This document shows, one piece after another, positions 43,221-58,293 of a DNA stretch of 64,000 nt. The position numbers and the translations under genes are program-made. The stretch is taken from positions 124,001-188,000 of the forward strand of contig JALLLT010000056.1 of NCBI GenBank assembly GCA_025266875.1, in the 5' to 3' direction. The stretch comes from Fennellomyces sp. T-0311 (Eukaryota > Mucoromycota > Mucoromycetes > Mucorales > Lichtheimiaceae). The notes beneath the pieces are model-generated. The model was not told where the DNA came from. It searched no databases and saw only the letters and a list, made by a program, of their open reading frames with translations. Every line of letters starts with the position of its first letter. Position 1 is the first letter of the stretch.

Positions 43221-46101
43221 GTATTTCACGCAAAAGCATTTATCTTCCTATCTCTTTTTCTATTTCTAATCATAACAGACATCACCGTTTCTGCATATTA
43301 ATAACATAATTTTATCATCCGTTTCAACATGGCATTTCCGAAAAAAAGCAGCTCACGCTTCATTTTACGATATCGAAGTAGAATTATTAGACCGTCTCCA
43401 GTAGTTAAAAAAAAGCGAGTGAATTGTCGGACCCAATAGCTTGTAAAAATAATGAACCTCTTCAGTTTGGTGCAACAAGGTTATACACGTTGTACGTACC
43501 TGTCAGATTGATGAGCTCATCCAGTAGATCTGCAAAGATTCCTGTGCAATATACTTCTGGTGTAGCCAATGATACATTAACCAATCGAATCCAAAGGACA
43601 GGCTGCGCAAATCCAAACAAATACATCGCATCTACAAGGATCCATATTATACATTGACCCTAATACCGAAACTTGATTTCACAGGTAACCGAGGTTATAA
43701 TGGTGATCGCTTTATCAATGTAAAAAGTAGCGTAGTCTCAGTGCGTGGAACCAGTGTGGATTCTGGAGGAAGCGTGTATGTCCAACAGACTGCATTTCGT
43801 TGGCAGAATCGTGTATATGTCGATGCTGGTTTTGGCATTGGCGGCTAATGCATTTCAAGCCATTTTTCTTATTTCATACTATATGATGTAAGGTGTTGAT
43901 AGAATGGAACATTTACATCGCCTTACAGCACGCTCGAAAACACACAAGCATCAAATCACTCGATCACTGCTTTCCCTCGGCAACATATTTAGTGGCAAGC
44001 TCAGCAACTTTGACTTTAGCTATGGTTGATCATATATGATACTTTGCATTCCAGTTCTATGACTATATCGCCAAGAATGATGCAGCGGTATTATACTTTG
44101 ACGCTGCTTATCTATCCGATCCAGGCGTTGAAAGAATAATACAGCAGTTTAGCGTCCAGAAAGCGCGTTCCACCCATCTTGGACTGGCGTTAACGAAGTA
44201 TATGCAGATATTTTCTTCAATATCAGCCATGCTGATATGCCCTGTTTTGGAATATGCCTTGCTGATTACATCGTTTATGGATCGTCTATCTATATCACAT
44301 ACGCTACTATTTCAGTCACCATTGAAAAGAAAAGCACACATGGCGAAACTTTGATTGGTGGAATAATTATCCAGATAATGATGCTGGCGTCTTTTCGGTA
44401 CAGCCACCTTGTACGATTGCGGCAAAACAATCTAGTGGCAGAGACACGCTTAAAACTCGTTATCTTCAGGACACCCTTGAATTAAAAAACGTATTTACTT
44501 CCTCTGGAAAAAGAAGCTGGAACATGGACCAATAGTGGGTTGTCGTCAGGCCATTTGACAAGCGATTTTCGTCACTTACGTATTAAAGATTTCAATCGGT
44601 GCATTATACTTTTAGGAGCACTTTATAGCATTTCTATTACCCTTTGGATTACTCTCCCGCCATTATGAAGGATGTTAACCACGAATAAGCGTTCTACTTA
44701 TGCTATGATATACATTGTAGGAAGCGGTATTAAATACAAAAATGGCATTGTTTGTACGTAGGAGCTGAAGCGTTTAAGCCGAAGACGGACTGACTAAGCT
44801 AAGCATGCGTAGCAGTATCTGAAGTGAATACAGTAGGCATTCAAGTTGCAGGTAAAACACAGAAATGAAAAGTAGGTACTGTTGAAAACTCGATCGCCTC
44901 GATTAATAACGGACATAAGAATTACAACGAGCACTGAATTTCTTCAATAATTTGATCGTAGTACAACTTGACCATATCCCGAGACATGCCATACATAGGA
45001 GGGTAAGTAGGTATTAATCGTCGTGGTGACACCGACTGTCACTTTTTCTCACTGGTACAGACTCATTCCACAGTACCTAAAGGGTACATTCTAAAAGGGC
45101 AAAATAGGAGTGAACCATGACCAGGGATCGAATAATCCAATGACTTGAAGAGAACACCAACTACAGCTTTCGTTGTCGAACGCGTACTCTCAATCACCAT
45201 ACCACCACAGAAGAAAAATCGCAGGACAGATCATTACTTTATTCCACTCTCTTGGACAGCCATTGCAAACAACGGAATACCCGAACGGGGATCCTCACGG
45301 GGAGATGATTGAGGATGGGGAATACTGGAAAAAAAGACAATTTGCTCGCGATTAAATGTTCTTGTCGCGCAAACAAGATTACCTGAGCAGCTCTGCATTG
45401 GTACAGTGATACTACACGACGCACAGAGTTCAGTATACGTAACACATGGTTGTTTCCTGGAGAAAGCCAACCAAGCCTAAACTATCAGTGTTTTCCAAGG
45501 AACAGCTGCTTAAGTGCAGGCTGTATGTGCAATGGCAACCGCATGGCACCTACGTTTGATTTTTTTCAATGTTGATTTGGACTTTTTAGACATCGCGCTT
45601 GCCAACGGGGAGCAAAAAGTTGTCCACCTCCTCTCCTGATTAGGTTGCCTCGGACTTTTCTCGTCGTGACAGCATAACGAATATAGGTACGCGGCAATTC
45701 TCTAAACCAATATGTATAGCAGGTAAAGTTATCCAATGATCAATAAGCCTGTGTACAAGCATATGTAGTCGAAAATAATCATGGGTTATCGAGTGGGAAA
45801 GATACTTGGCGAAGTCGCTTTGATCTTTGCAACAGAAATCCAAGTGAAGGATAGCTGTATGGCACAAATAAATATAAAGGGCTACAGGAGCAGGTCAACA
45901 AGTTTTCCGTAATGAAATCAATACCATTTAACTAAATAGCACTACGGGTTTTAAATGACGGCAAATCAACGGGATATCTTAAAATTATCTTCAAGTGCGG
46001 CAAAGCTCCACAATACTACGGCAAATCTTCTCTAGTATTTTAGCGGTAAACTTGTTGTTTCTTCACCAGGAGAGTTTTACATCGATTGAACATATATATA
46101 T
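43221..46101. other. Gene-poor AT-rich spacer
   Basis: Short plus-strand frames between 43424 and 44485 (for example 43654-43848 with SSVVSVRGTSVDSGGSVY, and 44237-44485) are protein-like in places but shift frame repeatedly; they may be one decayed gene of unknown family. 44500-46100 holds nothing I can support. Confidence 0.35.
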
Positions 46102-46547
46102 ATGTCCATCCGAATCTTACTGCGTGCTAATAAAGCTATATATGGTCACTACGGGAAATCTTCAGAAACCTGCGGCATATCTACTTTGGTCGGAGGACTT
46201 AACGTGAAAAATTGGACGCGTTTTCCTTTACTCTTCACACCCATCCATGAAATGACAAACATCACAATATTAAAAAGCGTTTTCCGGAGAAAATTCCAAT
46301 GCCATCGCTGTGATGGCCTTTTCTTCAGAAAACTTATAACAGAGCATCAGCATATTGGAGATCGTATCGCCAAATCAGGGCTTGTCAAGAAAGCAAAAAC
46401 TGTGAAAAATAGACAGCAAAAGAAGCGAAGGAAACTTGAAGAGGCTTATAGCTATGCGACGAATACAAGGTATACTAGATGTGTTTCTACAACTTTATAT
46501 TGATTACTTGCAGTGCTGAAAATGACAAATCCAGTCGCGATGGCTAA
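46102..46547 (+). CDS. Small C2H2-like, Lys-rich hypothetical protein
   Basis: Putative exons 46102-46469 and 46514-46547 around a 44-nt intron (GTATAC...CTTGCAG) that keeps frame; 133 aa. Contains one finger-like segment (FQCHRCDGLFFRKLITEHQHI, with the second His spaced unusually) followed by a basic helix (KNRQQKKRRKLEEA). No family is known to me. It could be a decayed transposon-derived finger. Confidence 0.35.
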
Positions 46548-46751
46548 TCTTGTAATGAATATGAAGGTAATGAAAGTCCAATTCAAGGAAGTGTAAGATT
46601 TTCATATTGGATATCGAGCTGTTTACTAGCTTTTCATTTTAACCAAAGTGACCACCAGTACAACTGTGAGATTAATGACAGTTATGGTAAAAGCGATGGG
46701 TAACCAAGTACCACATACGCCCCCAGCGTGACGGTGGACCTGGACGCGCCG

Positions 46752-47149
46752 ATGGGCGATTTTGACGCAGCAGCAGACGACAGACCCGAACAGACAAGTA
46801 AGACACTATTTATTGAATCGGTGGTTAAGCATGGCTTTTCGAGAGAAGGATTTGGGGATACAAGTGGTAAAGGTGTCAGTGAAAAGAGTAGAAATGATGA
46901 AAATGACAGTGATTTAGTTGTTAGTGACAAAGAAGATCCTAGCGAGCTCGATGAGCCTTCTCTGAAAAAGGCATATTTACACAGAAAAAGCAGGAGCAAA
47001 CCAAGCCAGGTAAAAGTACATTAAAGAAAGTGGACATAGGCAAACGTAAGCGATCATCCGTCACCAACAGTGATATTGGAAGCTCAGGAAAAAAGGTAGC
47101 AACTCTAGTGAAAAAGATAGCAAATACGAAAAAACGACAGAACAAATAG
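46752..47149 (+). pseudogene. Acidic-to-basic hypothetical protein, frameshifted
   Basis: From ATG 46752 an acidic, Ser/Asp-rich frame (DSDLVVSDKEDPSELDEP) runs to TAA at 47022; the +1 frame continues from about 47008 as a very basic tail (STLKKVDIGKRKRSS; KKVATLVKKIANTKKRQNK) to TAG 47147-47149. The two halves together look like a small nuclear protein. One indel near 47008 separates them. Family unknown. Confidence 0.35.
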
Positions 47150-49400
47150 TGTAGACTGCGACTGCTTAGTACCTAGACGAGAGCGCGAAAACGAAGCATC
47201 TCGTAACTCTTAAATAAAACGATTGTTTATATCATCATTTTCGTTGTATTTTTGTTCCTCTATCATCCAAAAGCTATGGTTTAAGCGTATTCATATTATG
47301 GAGGATCTACGGCGAATCTACGAAAAAACACTGCAAATCTCTGGAGATAAAATCTACGAAATGGTCGAAATTCGGAGATTTGCCGAGTTGTAGATTTGTA
47401 GAGATTTGCCGTAGATGTAACGTAGCAAAATAACCCGTAGTGTAGAAAGGGATATCATCTTACAAACCTACTACTCCCTTCTTTTTTGTTTGAGAACAAA
47501 CCAGTTTTCGGTGGTGAATAAGCTCCTATTGTCATTCATCGCAATATTCAGGAAATACTCAAAAGTGAGTAACTCCTTTTGTCAACGAAACACTGTACAA
47601 AGTTTGACATAGAGAACTTCGAGAATATACTACAGTAGCAATGTCTGATTAAACGAGAACAAGGAGGATGGGAAGACGCTATAAAAGAATAAAACCAACA
47701 TCAAGTCTGTCGTCTTCCCGGTCGATCCTCTCCTACGAAAGGAGCGCCTGAAGTAAAGGCTCCAGTGTAAACTTGCCACGTGGAATGTAAATGCCAGTCG
47801 TATCAGAAAACATCGCTTTCTCTAATCGCTTTCTCAAATCGCTTATACGGTGGGCATTAATCTTTTTTTCTTATCATTATTGCAAAAGAACTGAAATGTG
47901 AGTTTCTGTAGAGTTCGAATACTTGATTAGACACCGAATATGCTGCTCTCGAATTACACGTGCCCTTGTTTCGCAAATATATACGGTTCAGAAGCATATG
48001 TTTTGCTAGAAGTGTTGCGTTTGGCTGTCTCACTCCCCGCTGTAAGTGCTGAAGCGTTGGACACACTTATACATCAACTTGACGATGATCTACGGATAAA
48101 AGCGAGGAATCAAAGCAACTTTCTGAATCAACACGAGATGGTGAAAAATCCAGTTTGGCCGACGAAGAATTGTCCTACTTTGATCAGACGGTAGTCCGCT
48201 TTCAACCATGCTTGGCTGATTTTGTCAATTTTGTTATTAAATGACAAAGTGCATACACCCTTATCTCTGCTATATCACTTGATAACACTTTTTTTTGATA
48301 AGCTAAAGTAATTAAGCACTTTAGAGGCCATTGACTGGCGCTCAGTTCGAAAAGCCTATGGGACATAATGCCCTTTAGAAGATGACATCCCATTAAGTAA
48401 TGTATGTACTGTGTACAAACAATTTTGTTGCTTTGAAAGAAGCTGTTCCAAGTTTTACGATAGACTGGAATGGCGCTTTCTACAAAAATTGGTTATAAGC
48501 AAGTCGATGGGTTGTTAGCCCTCCCCCCCCCGTCCATGCAAGTTTAATATTCCTGTAGTATAATTTCATTATGCACGCATATAATAATATGAAATGATCA
48601 TAATGCAGGGAGTACTTTTTGTTTTGTCATCGCTAATCTGACATTGCATACACTGGCAATTGTGCCCATCATAAAGTCGGATCTTATCCAGTGCAAAGGT
48701 ACATATGTGGCAAATATTTACTATAAGCAGCATAATAGTGGTTTTTATCCTGTACTCCGAGCCAATGAAAAGGAACAAGCAAGCAATCAACTTTTCTTTG
48801 CTCAAAAAGCGGCGTTACTCGTGAGGCCGATTGTAACATTGTAGAATGCTTTTTGCATTGCATCATAGCCATCAGGTCATATACCGAATACTATATTAGG
48901 TCATATTCTAGAGTGATCTGATTGCATTTTTCCCGTTTACGAAGAATATACGAATCGGGTGAAGCGGCTCGATATAGCATATGTCAATTCATGGACAGAT
49001 GTTTTCCTTTAGTAGGATATCAAAAAAGTCGGCTTTTAATGTGTCGGTTTAGGCACGGAGCATTATATCTTGGCAAAAGTATAGTAAGCTGACCAATGCT
49101 TATACCACGACCAGCGTCCAAGTGACATTGCAAAATGCGATTACCTAATCAGTTTTTTAAGCGCAGCTGCAATGCACGATTCCTGATGAACGGTTACATC
49201 GAAACAAAATGAGTCAACTTCATTGTTCAGGGAATGTTACACATACGAAATGAACAAGGATGGAAAGGAAAAGGTTGACTGATGATATTTTCCATGTTCT
49301 AATAGCAAAGATAATGATAAACTAATCGAAAACAAGAACGAAGTTTTTTTTCTGGTGGAGAGAAAGGGAAAGGGTTTAAGGATCTATACATAATACTTTT
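47150..49400. other. Gene-poor spacer
   Basis: Frames at 47940-48194 and 48569-48872 have no recognised domain. Includes the inverted repeat listed next and a C-run at 48523-48532. Confidence 0.4.
47305..47416. repeat. Imperfect inverted repeat
   Basis: ATCTACGGCGAATCTACG at 47305 faces TAGAGATTTGCCGTAGAT ending at 47416, with further CTACGAA / GGAGATTTGCCGA copies between them. Fragments of the same motif (CTACGGCAAATCTTCTC) occur at about 46016. Confidence 0.6.
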
Positions 49401-50515
<1,115 letters not shown>

Positions 50516-50800
50516 GATGATATGTACAGAAAATGAGAAAAGGAGGAAGAGGAAAAAAACACAGCTCGTCTAGCTCTTATCAAATCTATGATCAAGAAAA
50601 ACAGTCTCATTGGCTAATGACTCATTTGGTGTAGCATCACGTCAGGCCCAAAAGATTTTTCATTTATTTTTTTTGGTTTTGACACAATCAGTTGATCCAC
50701 CAGCCCTGCATACGCGAACCACAAACAAGGCGTCGGTCCGGAACACACGCTTTATTAAAACATATATATATATATATATATGCATACACGTTCACCGCGC

Positions 50801-53097
50801 CTACATCAGGAACTGCGTGTCGATGCCGTGCGCAAAGTCATACTTTACAATCTTTGCGAGGTTCGAGCAGCAAACAATGCGCGCATAGTCGAACTGAAGA
50901 TTCAACACTTTGCCTTCGATCGCTTGGCTCAGGCTTCGCATGTGACAGCCCTGACCGAGGCTCCAGATCCGCAGGCTACCGTCGTAGCTGCCGCTAATAA
51001 TGCGATCGACGCCAGCATCCATCTGCAGAGTGCGCACGAGATCCGTATGGCCCGCCAGCGTGTGCAAACATCGTCCCGTTTCGGCATCCCACACCTTGAT
51101 CGTCTGGTCACTGGACCCGCTGACAATGTGACGCCCATCAAACTCAACGCAGGCAATGCCCCGGCTATGCGAATCGAACGTGCGCAAACATTCGCCCGTC
51201 TCCATATCCCACATCTTGACCGTGCGGTCGCCCGAGGCAGACACGATCCGGCTATCTTTGAATTGGATCGCGTTGACTGCAGCATGATGACCGCGCAACA
51301 CACGCAGCGTTTCTCCCGTGTTCAAGTCCCATACGCGGATCGTGTGGTCCTTGGATGAACTGACGATACGGTCGGCCGAGAACCGTAGATTGAGCACACT
51401 CGAGCTGTGTCCGTTGAGTACGCGAATGGTTTTTCCGGTCTCAATATCCCATTGCACCATGGTCTTGTCGCTGCTTCCGCTGATGATATACCGATCGTCG
51501 TATTGCAAGCATAAAACACTTGCACTGTGGGCGGATAATGTGCGTCGACATTCGCCTGTGCGCATGTCCCATATTTTGATGGTGCGATCGCGACTCCCAC
51601 TCACGATCTTATCTTCGTCAAACTGGATGCAGTAAATGCCTTCGAGATGCATGTCGCTCTGCGAGTCTTTGTGGGGAAATACACGCATTTTGCATTTGCC
51701 CTCGCGCCATCGTTTATCGATCAGGTGTCGGTTGCGGAACAGGCGTCGCCAGTTGATGAAGCGCGTATCGGTGGTTTCGTTGTAATGGTATAAAGCCGTC
51801 TCATCATGTTTGATTTGACGACGAGGCATCGGTCGGTTTTTGTAGGATCGCTCGGTGACGACATTCGTGAGCGCTGAAGAGGAGGACGAGGGGCGGGACG
51901 GGGTGGTAGATACGCTGCTCCGTATCCTATCGTAGGTAGGAGAACGTGGTGGTTGCTGTGACAACAGAGGATGAGAGCGTGAAGACGATGTGGGAGCGGC
52001 GAGTGAGAGAGGGAGTGGGAACGGGATGGGTGGTAGGGCGTGACTATTGAGTTTGCGACTCAGAGCGGATGTGGATGACGATGCTGTAGGCTGTGGTTCA
52101 TCCTCTTCAGGTGCTTCTTCTGGAGTATGTTGTTCTGTGGGAGCGTCTATGGATGCGTTGGTGGTTGTGCTGGACGATGCCGACGCTGATTGGTCATGAT
52201 GGTTTTGATGCAGTGCACGTCGCTGGCGGAGACGTAGAAATAGATCACCAGGTCGACGGAACGGTCGCAAACGACCAGACGGCGGTGCCCCAGGCATTGT
52301 CGGCAGGGCAGCAGGGTCGTACATGGAGGCCGTTGTGCGTGCGAGAGGGACAGGCGCGAGTCGCAAGTCGTCCACTTGCTGCGTCAAACCCTTTATTGGC
52401 GCTGTATTGTTGATGTAAGCTTCCATGGCCTGTCGATCGTAGCCCCAGCCTTGTGTAAGGAACAGCTTCTTCCACAGCGACTGATCCTGGCTCAGCTGAC
52501 GCCATCGTCGCGACACGCCAGAGATACGAGCCAAAGTGAGTGCATCGACAAATTCCAGAATATGTAATGCGAGTTCATAAGGCAGCAGCTGAATTAGCAC
52601 GATACATCCGTTAGCTTTCTCGATAAATAAAACATGCGGTTTCCCCTTAATTACCGATAGAAAGTCTCGATGAAGCAACGGCAGCAATCGGTTGACGGTA
52701 CCACGAGCATTGGATGTGGAAATGGTTAGCAAGAGCTGATATGCGAACTCTAAGGACACACAGTGCGTCAATGCGGCTGTATCAACCAGCTCCTTCCATC
52801 TCCCCTTTTGTTTTAAATATAGAGTAACACCCCCAACCCTTTTCACCCCCCAAAAATATCTATCTTTTCAAGAAAGAGAAAACTCACCGGCTTTCTGGTC
52901 ATCGCTCCAGTTGCTCATGCAATCCGGAAGTTCGAATCGTTGCTCAACATAACCTTCGTCGGCGTGGTCAGCGTCGTCTACTTTCAAACCTCTCAATCAG
53001 CTTCTCATTGCCGCACAATTAAGAGAGCGAGAGCCTTTTGTTTCATAAGGTTAAACTTACCGGTAGCTGCACCTTTCTCGAGAAGTAAATTCCTCAT
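50801..53097 (-). CDS. F-box/WD40-repeat protein (SCF substrate receptor)
   Basis: Exons 53097-53061, 52980-52888, 52749-52655, 52588-50801; introns 80, 138 and 66 nt, all in frame (the last has a GCTAAC branch point); 670 aa. F-box at about residues 73-120 (FLSLLPYELALHILEFVDAL; VSRRWRQLSQDQSLWKKLF). A long Ser/Thr/Pro-rich linker (about 150-320) carries many SP/TP sites. Then seven WD40 blades from about 375 to the end, most of the form IVSGSxDxTIxxWD; the last (IVCCSNLAKIVKYD) is degenerate. Architecture is that of Met30/Cdc4/FBXW-type receptors for phosphorylated substrates. Which orthologue it is cannot be decided. Intron 2 needs the acceptor CCTTAG at 52755-52750; nearer AGs break the frame. 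Confidence 0.92.
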
Positions 53098-55907
53098 TGG
53101 CAAGCGGTGGAAAAAAAAAGTCAAAAGGTGAAAGAAAAACCAACCTGCGAAGCTGGATGCAATACCCAAAAGGAAAAGGCAAAAACTGACTCCGACTTTT
53201 TTTTTTCACGCCTTTTTTGAACGACCAGCATTATTTTTTTTTTGGATCTTTTTCATACTAAGCGCAGTATAATTGCTCGTTTTCTTTTTAAACAAGGGAG
53301 TTTCTTGCCCTTGATTTGCATATTTTAAGGTTCTGTCACTTAATGCAAACTTTGTTAAAGTGCATTAATACCCTTTGCAATTTTTTCGCCCTTGAATGAC
53401 TAATCAGCGAAGGGTTATATTGGTTTCGCATTGGAAGAATCGCCCATAGATCTGCGATTGGACCGTTTCCTCACAAAAATGGTAAGCTCGGAAACCCCTT
53501 TGATTTTTTTTTCTCGGGATGTAACATGATCCCAACATTGCGCGTTTAATAAATCAAGTCCTTGCAACAGATAGGGTACTGGTATAGCTGCCGGGTCTAA
53601 TGCAACCTGTATACCACATATCATCGCTGACAACATTTTCTTTTTTTTCGTTGCTTAGCGACAGTGACGGGGTCAGCTTTTATTTTTTTTGTTGCAACGT
53701 AATATGATATTGCTCGTACAAGTAATTATCTGAACGGCAAATGCTGGTTACCTAGAGGCAAAACTATTATATCCCGGATGGCGGAATCGATAATTTTTAT
53801 CATGCGCACCGTGTGATCTAACTCATTAAAAAACGATCAATAGTAAAATAAATGTATATGTTAGAGATCGCCAAGAGGCGCTTTTAATATATGCATCACG
53901 AAGCACCTCATATCTTTTGTATCGTCAAATGATGAAACATTCATCAAGTGCTAGAAAACCCCGCTTGCTCCAACAACAAAGTGGGCTTAAAGTCCGTTTC
54001 CCACATGGATCTGTGATGCCATCAAGCATGCAATTCTGTGGAGCCAATTTTGTGTCACGTTCTGAATATATCAAACCTGCTGAAATGTAAAACTACTCCC
54101 ATCACAGTTGGTTTCTACGTAGTTTTTTCGAAAAATGACTAATCTCAAACAAACGATCTAGAAGATTCTTGAAAGCTGCGCAGTCGATGTTTAGTTTGTT
54201 TTGAACGGAAAACGTGCCAGCGATCAGTTATATCACTTTTGCTTTGTAGCTCATCAAATCGTTCACGTAAAGTGAGTATAACGCACTATGTATATGTCTT
54301 GAGAATTAAATATATATACAACGGTATTCCTATACAGGGTAGAAATACTATAAAGAGATTTGATATCTATTTGCGTACATTAGTTGGCAAGTTCTGACTT
54401 TTCTGGGAGGTTTATAGACCTGCTCCTATAGCTGGTATGTGCACGCGTACGTAAGGTTCTTTGCCTTTTAATACGGTCTACCGTTGTACGTGTTGCTTGT
54501 CCTACATTATGGCAGATATTCTGAGAGCCATCACTACGTACTCTTGCTCAGGATCGGCTGCTCCAACGAATCTCTCTTTTTCATCGGTTTGAAACGTCAG
54601 CGTACCTTCCTGCTCCTTGCAATATACTCCCAAATTGCAATGGTTTAATTGAGCATACATCTTTTTATAACCGGAAGTTGAATAAAGGCAGACCGTGCGC
54701 GGCGCGGACAGAGTAGTATGCGGGCGTGAGTATGTTTTGCATCTGCAAAGCAGGATGCAGATTCTTGAAACAGTGTTTTTGTCCAGTGTATAACATCGAA
54801 AACAGATGTACTACTAGAGAATGATCGGATGTTGGAACGAGCTATATATAAAGCTTACGGAATGATCTATCATAAAGGGTTTATAAACTTCAGATGGCTC
54901 GCCTCACAGCCTTGTACAGCTTCAGTATTATCGTTCATTACGTACTTTCTGCCACACCAGACATTACAGCTCTCATATGAACACCCTCCTTGGTTAATTT
55001 ATAGCAACCCACATCAATATCCATTCAAAGTTGATGACTTGAATCTTACATATACAGTTCATTTTAAATGCAGATATAGATTTTACTGTGTCGTAAAGGC
55101 CCGATCGCGGTGGTGTTTGGTGCATGAGAAAGGGTTCTCATTCTATGATACCATACTTGTGAAACATTGGATGAATATTTAAAGTCAAGATTGTATAGCC
55201 CCATTGCCTACTACTTATTGGCAAAAGGTATTATAAACTGTGCATGTCCAGTGCGCATGAAAGTTATGGATGGATATAAAGCCTTCAAAGTGATTTTTTT
55301 AATACCTAGTCGAGTGATAGTGAATCCGGAAGACTGCTTCAGCAGTGAGATGAGCTCGCGCTTTGCATCTTGTTCACTTCAGATGGCAGAATAATGCATT
55401 GTCTACCAAACCCTCTCAGTGAATCCAACTGCACATAAAAGTGTATACCCTCTTGTAGGCCCCATATAATGTGATGAGATAAGCTGTAACGGACAGGAAG
55501 CATAGTACTCGGAGTGCGTCAACCGACATGGTGACTGACCCAACGCTGCCATAGTACTACAAGGATTGCGAACACATGTCCCGAAATTGCAATGTCGGTG
55601 CATAGGACGGCAAGCTATATTAAAGGCAACTGCCACCTTCCGTAGCAGAAATTGCCTTCGTCTAATATAAAGACCACTCATTCATCTGTGGAATAACCTT
55701 CCATACCGGTATTAGCTATCCACTCCTTTCCATCTAACGCGCAAAGGCCCTTTCCTCGCTCAAACACATTTCCATTCATTGTTTGTGAAGATGTCAGTGT
55801 AATAACTGGCGTATATTTTGAACTTTCGGAAAGCAAATATGTACATTAAATGGATTACTTTTGATGAGGGGTATATGATGTGAGAGAGTATGTGTGGAAT
55901 GAATGAT
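53098..55907. other. Long gene-poor spacer
   Basis: The first about 250 bp hold the F-box/WD40 promoter (pyrimidine and A runs). ORF 54829-55182 (117 codons, ATG 54829) and minus ORF 55681-55403 have no family match. Nothing else can be supported. Confidence 0.4.
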
Positions 55908-56899
55908 CTAATCGAGCATGACGGTTTTCAGCGTTTCATAGGTGGGGAAGAAGATACCGCAAATGCCAAACCACCACAGCGATCGTGGCATTGCACCGGC
56001 GAAGAATTCACGGTACATGTTGGTTGGTTTACCAGCAGCTTGACGGAACATTCTGCGGGTCATCTCCAAGGCGGATACTGGGTGCTGGTGACGACGTTCG
56101 GTGATCATACGCGTTCGCACTACATCCATAGGCGTGGTAAAGTATCCGGCCATGAATCCACTGATGCCACCATAGACGACGGTTTGCAGAGTTGGAATAC
56201 CGGTTTCTTCGAATGCTGCACTGGCGACGATTCGTTGGTGCTTGACCCGTTCCAGCCATTCCCGATGGACATTGCGACGGTGGAAGGCCTTGAAGTTTTC
56301 GTATGAAACCAGTAAAATAACCATGAAAGGAGAATCACGAGCAGCAATAGCCCAGAAACCCTTGAACAGACCACGAGGACCCTCTTCGGCCAGTGTTTGA
56401 CGAACAACGTAAGCGGCAGTGGAGCGTCCGGCGTAGTGATCGGTTTGAAGTTTGGCGGTAACGACTTCGCGGGGTACCTTGATGACAGAAGAAGCAAGAT
56501 CACCAATCACTGCGGACATTGCGGTTGCAGGAATGGCCCATCGTTTGTCGTTGGGGATCAGTTGACTTTTGCAAAACTCGTAAGTGCTAAATCGAGCGCC
56601 GCCCTGGCCAGCAGCACCCAGTGCAGAAACGAAAAATCCCTTGCCCAGACTACGGGCCATTTCACGAGAGAAAATGCGTCGCCATGAGTGAGTAGGATCG
56701 GCTTGGATACGAGTCTTGATGGTATCGAGAGGATGCATGCATGAATACGACAGAGAAAGACCCATTGCACCGGCAGCAAAGTGATCTGTCAAAATAAGTG
56801 TAAGCTTTTTTTGGTCTCGTGGTTTGATTTTTTTGGGCACATACATTTGTACAGTTCAGCGACTGAGTAGTTGTTTTGGGGGCGATTGACTGAAACCAT
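55908..56899 (-). CDS. Mitochondrial carrier family protein (SLC25)
   Basis: Inner-membrane transporter of metabolites. Exons 56899-56845 and 56785-55908; 59-nt intron with GTATGT...GACAG in frame; 310 aa, the family length. Three signature repeats: HPLDTIKTRIQ (about residue 40), VPREVVTAKLQ (about 130) and TPMDVVRTRMI (about 235), each before a helix, and six membrane helices with the glycine-rich AAGAMG...S pattern. HFAAGAMGLSLSYSCMHPLD at the start shows that exon 1 is correctly joined. The substrate is not assigned; the overall layout recalls S-adenosylmethionine carriers, but the second motif (PREVVTAKLQ) is not typical of them. Confidence 0.92.
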
Positions 56900-58293
56900 G
56901 GCTGGACTGTGTGTGTTGCTGAAGGCAGTGAATGCAGAAAGAATATGGAGATAGATAGGGGGTGGATTCGGTTTTCACCATGGCTTTTATACAATGGGCG
57001 TTGAAAGAGTGAGTCAATCCGTTGACCAATCAGGATGTTGGAGGCGTACAATGCAGAGTGATGCATTCGGACTCGTACACAATGATTGGAGCGTATTTAG
57101 TCTCCGAATGCAAGATTTTCGTTACAGATTTGTGATAAGGTAAACCCGTTCAGTCGGATCACGTTCCTCCTACCGCACCATGGCTGATCTATCTCAGAAA
57201 TACGGTTACCTAAAGTCACACGCTGATCTGTGCACGTTTTTACCTGTGAACTTCATGCCCGGAAGGGTGAAGCGGACCTTTTCACGCCTATCAGCCCTGT
57301 TTCATATTTACCTTGCTGTTCAGCCATCGGAGGTTGATTAGGCCCAGGCAATAGTTTTTCATGATCGTTTATCCGTTTAGACTCTTTGCCATGGCGCAGT
57401 TTAGCAAATGGTGCTGTCAATTTTGTTTATTATGATGACAGTCGCTCACTTGACAATAAATTAGTGTCACGTGTGTTATATCATCCACGACTCTGCTGAA
57501 GCAAGTATTACTTGCTTTGATAACTTTTCTGTTCTCCAATATCTATCGCATCACTATATGTCATTTAAATTACTTCTTTACTCTCATGCGTCTAGGAGCG
57601 CTATAAGTTAGTATAGAGTGTAGAAAGAGGCTACTTTCTTGCCGTGCTTCAATTTCTTTTCATCTAGGTTTTCCGCTCTGTGTACTCGCGTGTTGCATAG
57701 GAACCGCGGCAAAAAGTATAGTCGTGGTTACAGTCCATGTTATATCTGTATAGGCTCTGAAGTGCATAGTGAAAAGAAATCTCGAACATGGAAGCTCAAA
57801 ACGCTGACTGATACGAAGTAAAAATACTGTACCTACATATAGACACCTTCTTTTCAATTAAGCCATGTGATCAAGATTTTGGAGGATCGCCCATCATTTA
57901 TCAAGCAACCCTCAATAGCCTTTACATGAACGAGACATAATTGCCAGATTTTTACATAGCAATCGCACTTTTGCGTAAGAATTTTGCATGGGGCGCTTCT
58001 CTTTGTACACTATACCACTTTATATTCTAGGTGTCACCAGATGATCTCGTTGTGGCAAATCTTGTCGATCGAGAATTCAGGGACTGATGAATCGAGCACC
58101 TACCATACTACAACACTGCTAAGTACCTTAGATTTTAGTTGAATCCACATAGCGAATGACGTTACATCGAGAAAGCGATTACTAATACAAACTGTATCAT
58201 ACACTCGATGATCTACGCTCTTTGTATGCATTGGAACATCATCCAAGTGATAATTTTTGCAAATCGTATCCGTAATGCTTTTTATTATTATTA
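56900..58293. other. Spacer upstream of the carrier gene
   Basis: Small frames (57639-57857 both strands) have no motif. Contains the carrier promoter. Nothing else can be supported. Confidence 0.4.

Noticed and set aside
50763..50782. An (AT)n run downstream of the F-box/WD40 gene.
   Set aside because: A simple microsatellite in a 3' UTR, with no further structure.
54380..54440. Possible further LINE tail on the minus strand (CTATAGGAGCAGGT).
   Set aside because: Only about 14 bases match and the GTACCGCAAGGAA block is absent.
55403..55681. A minus-strand ORF of 92 codons in the spacer before the carrier gene.
   Set aside because: No domain, no splice partner and composition like the surrounding spacer.
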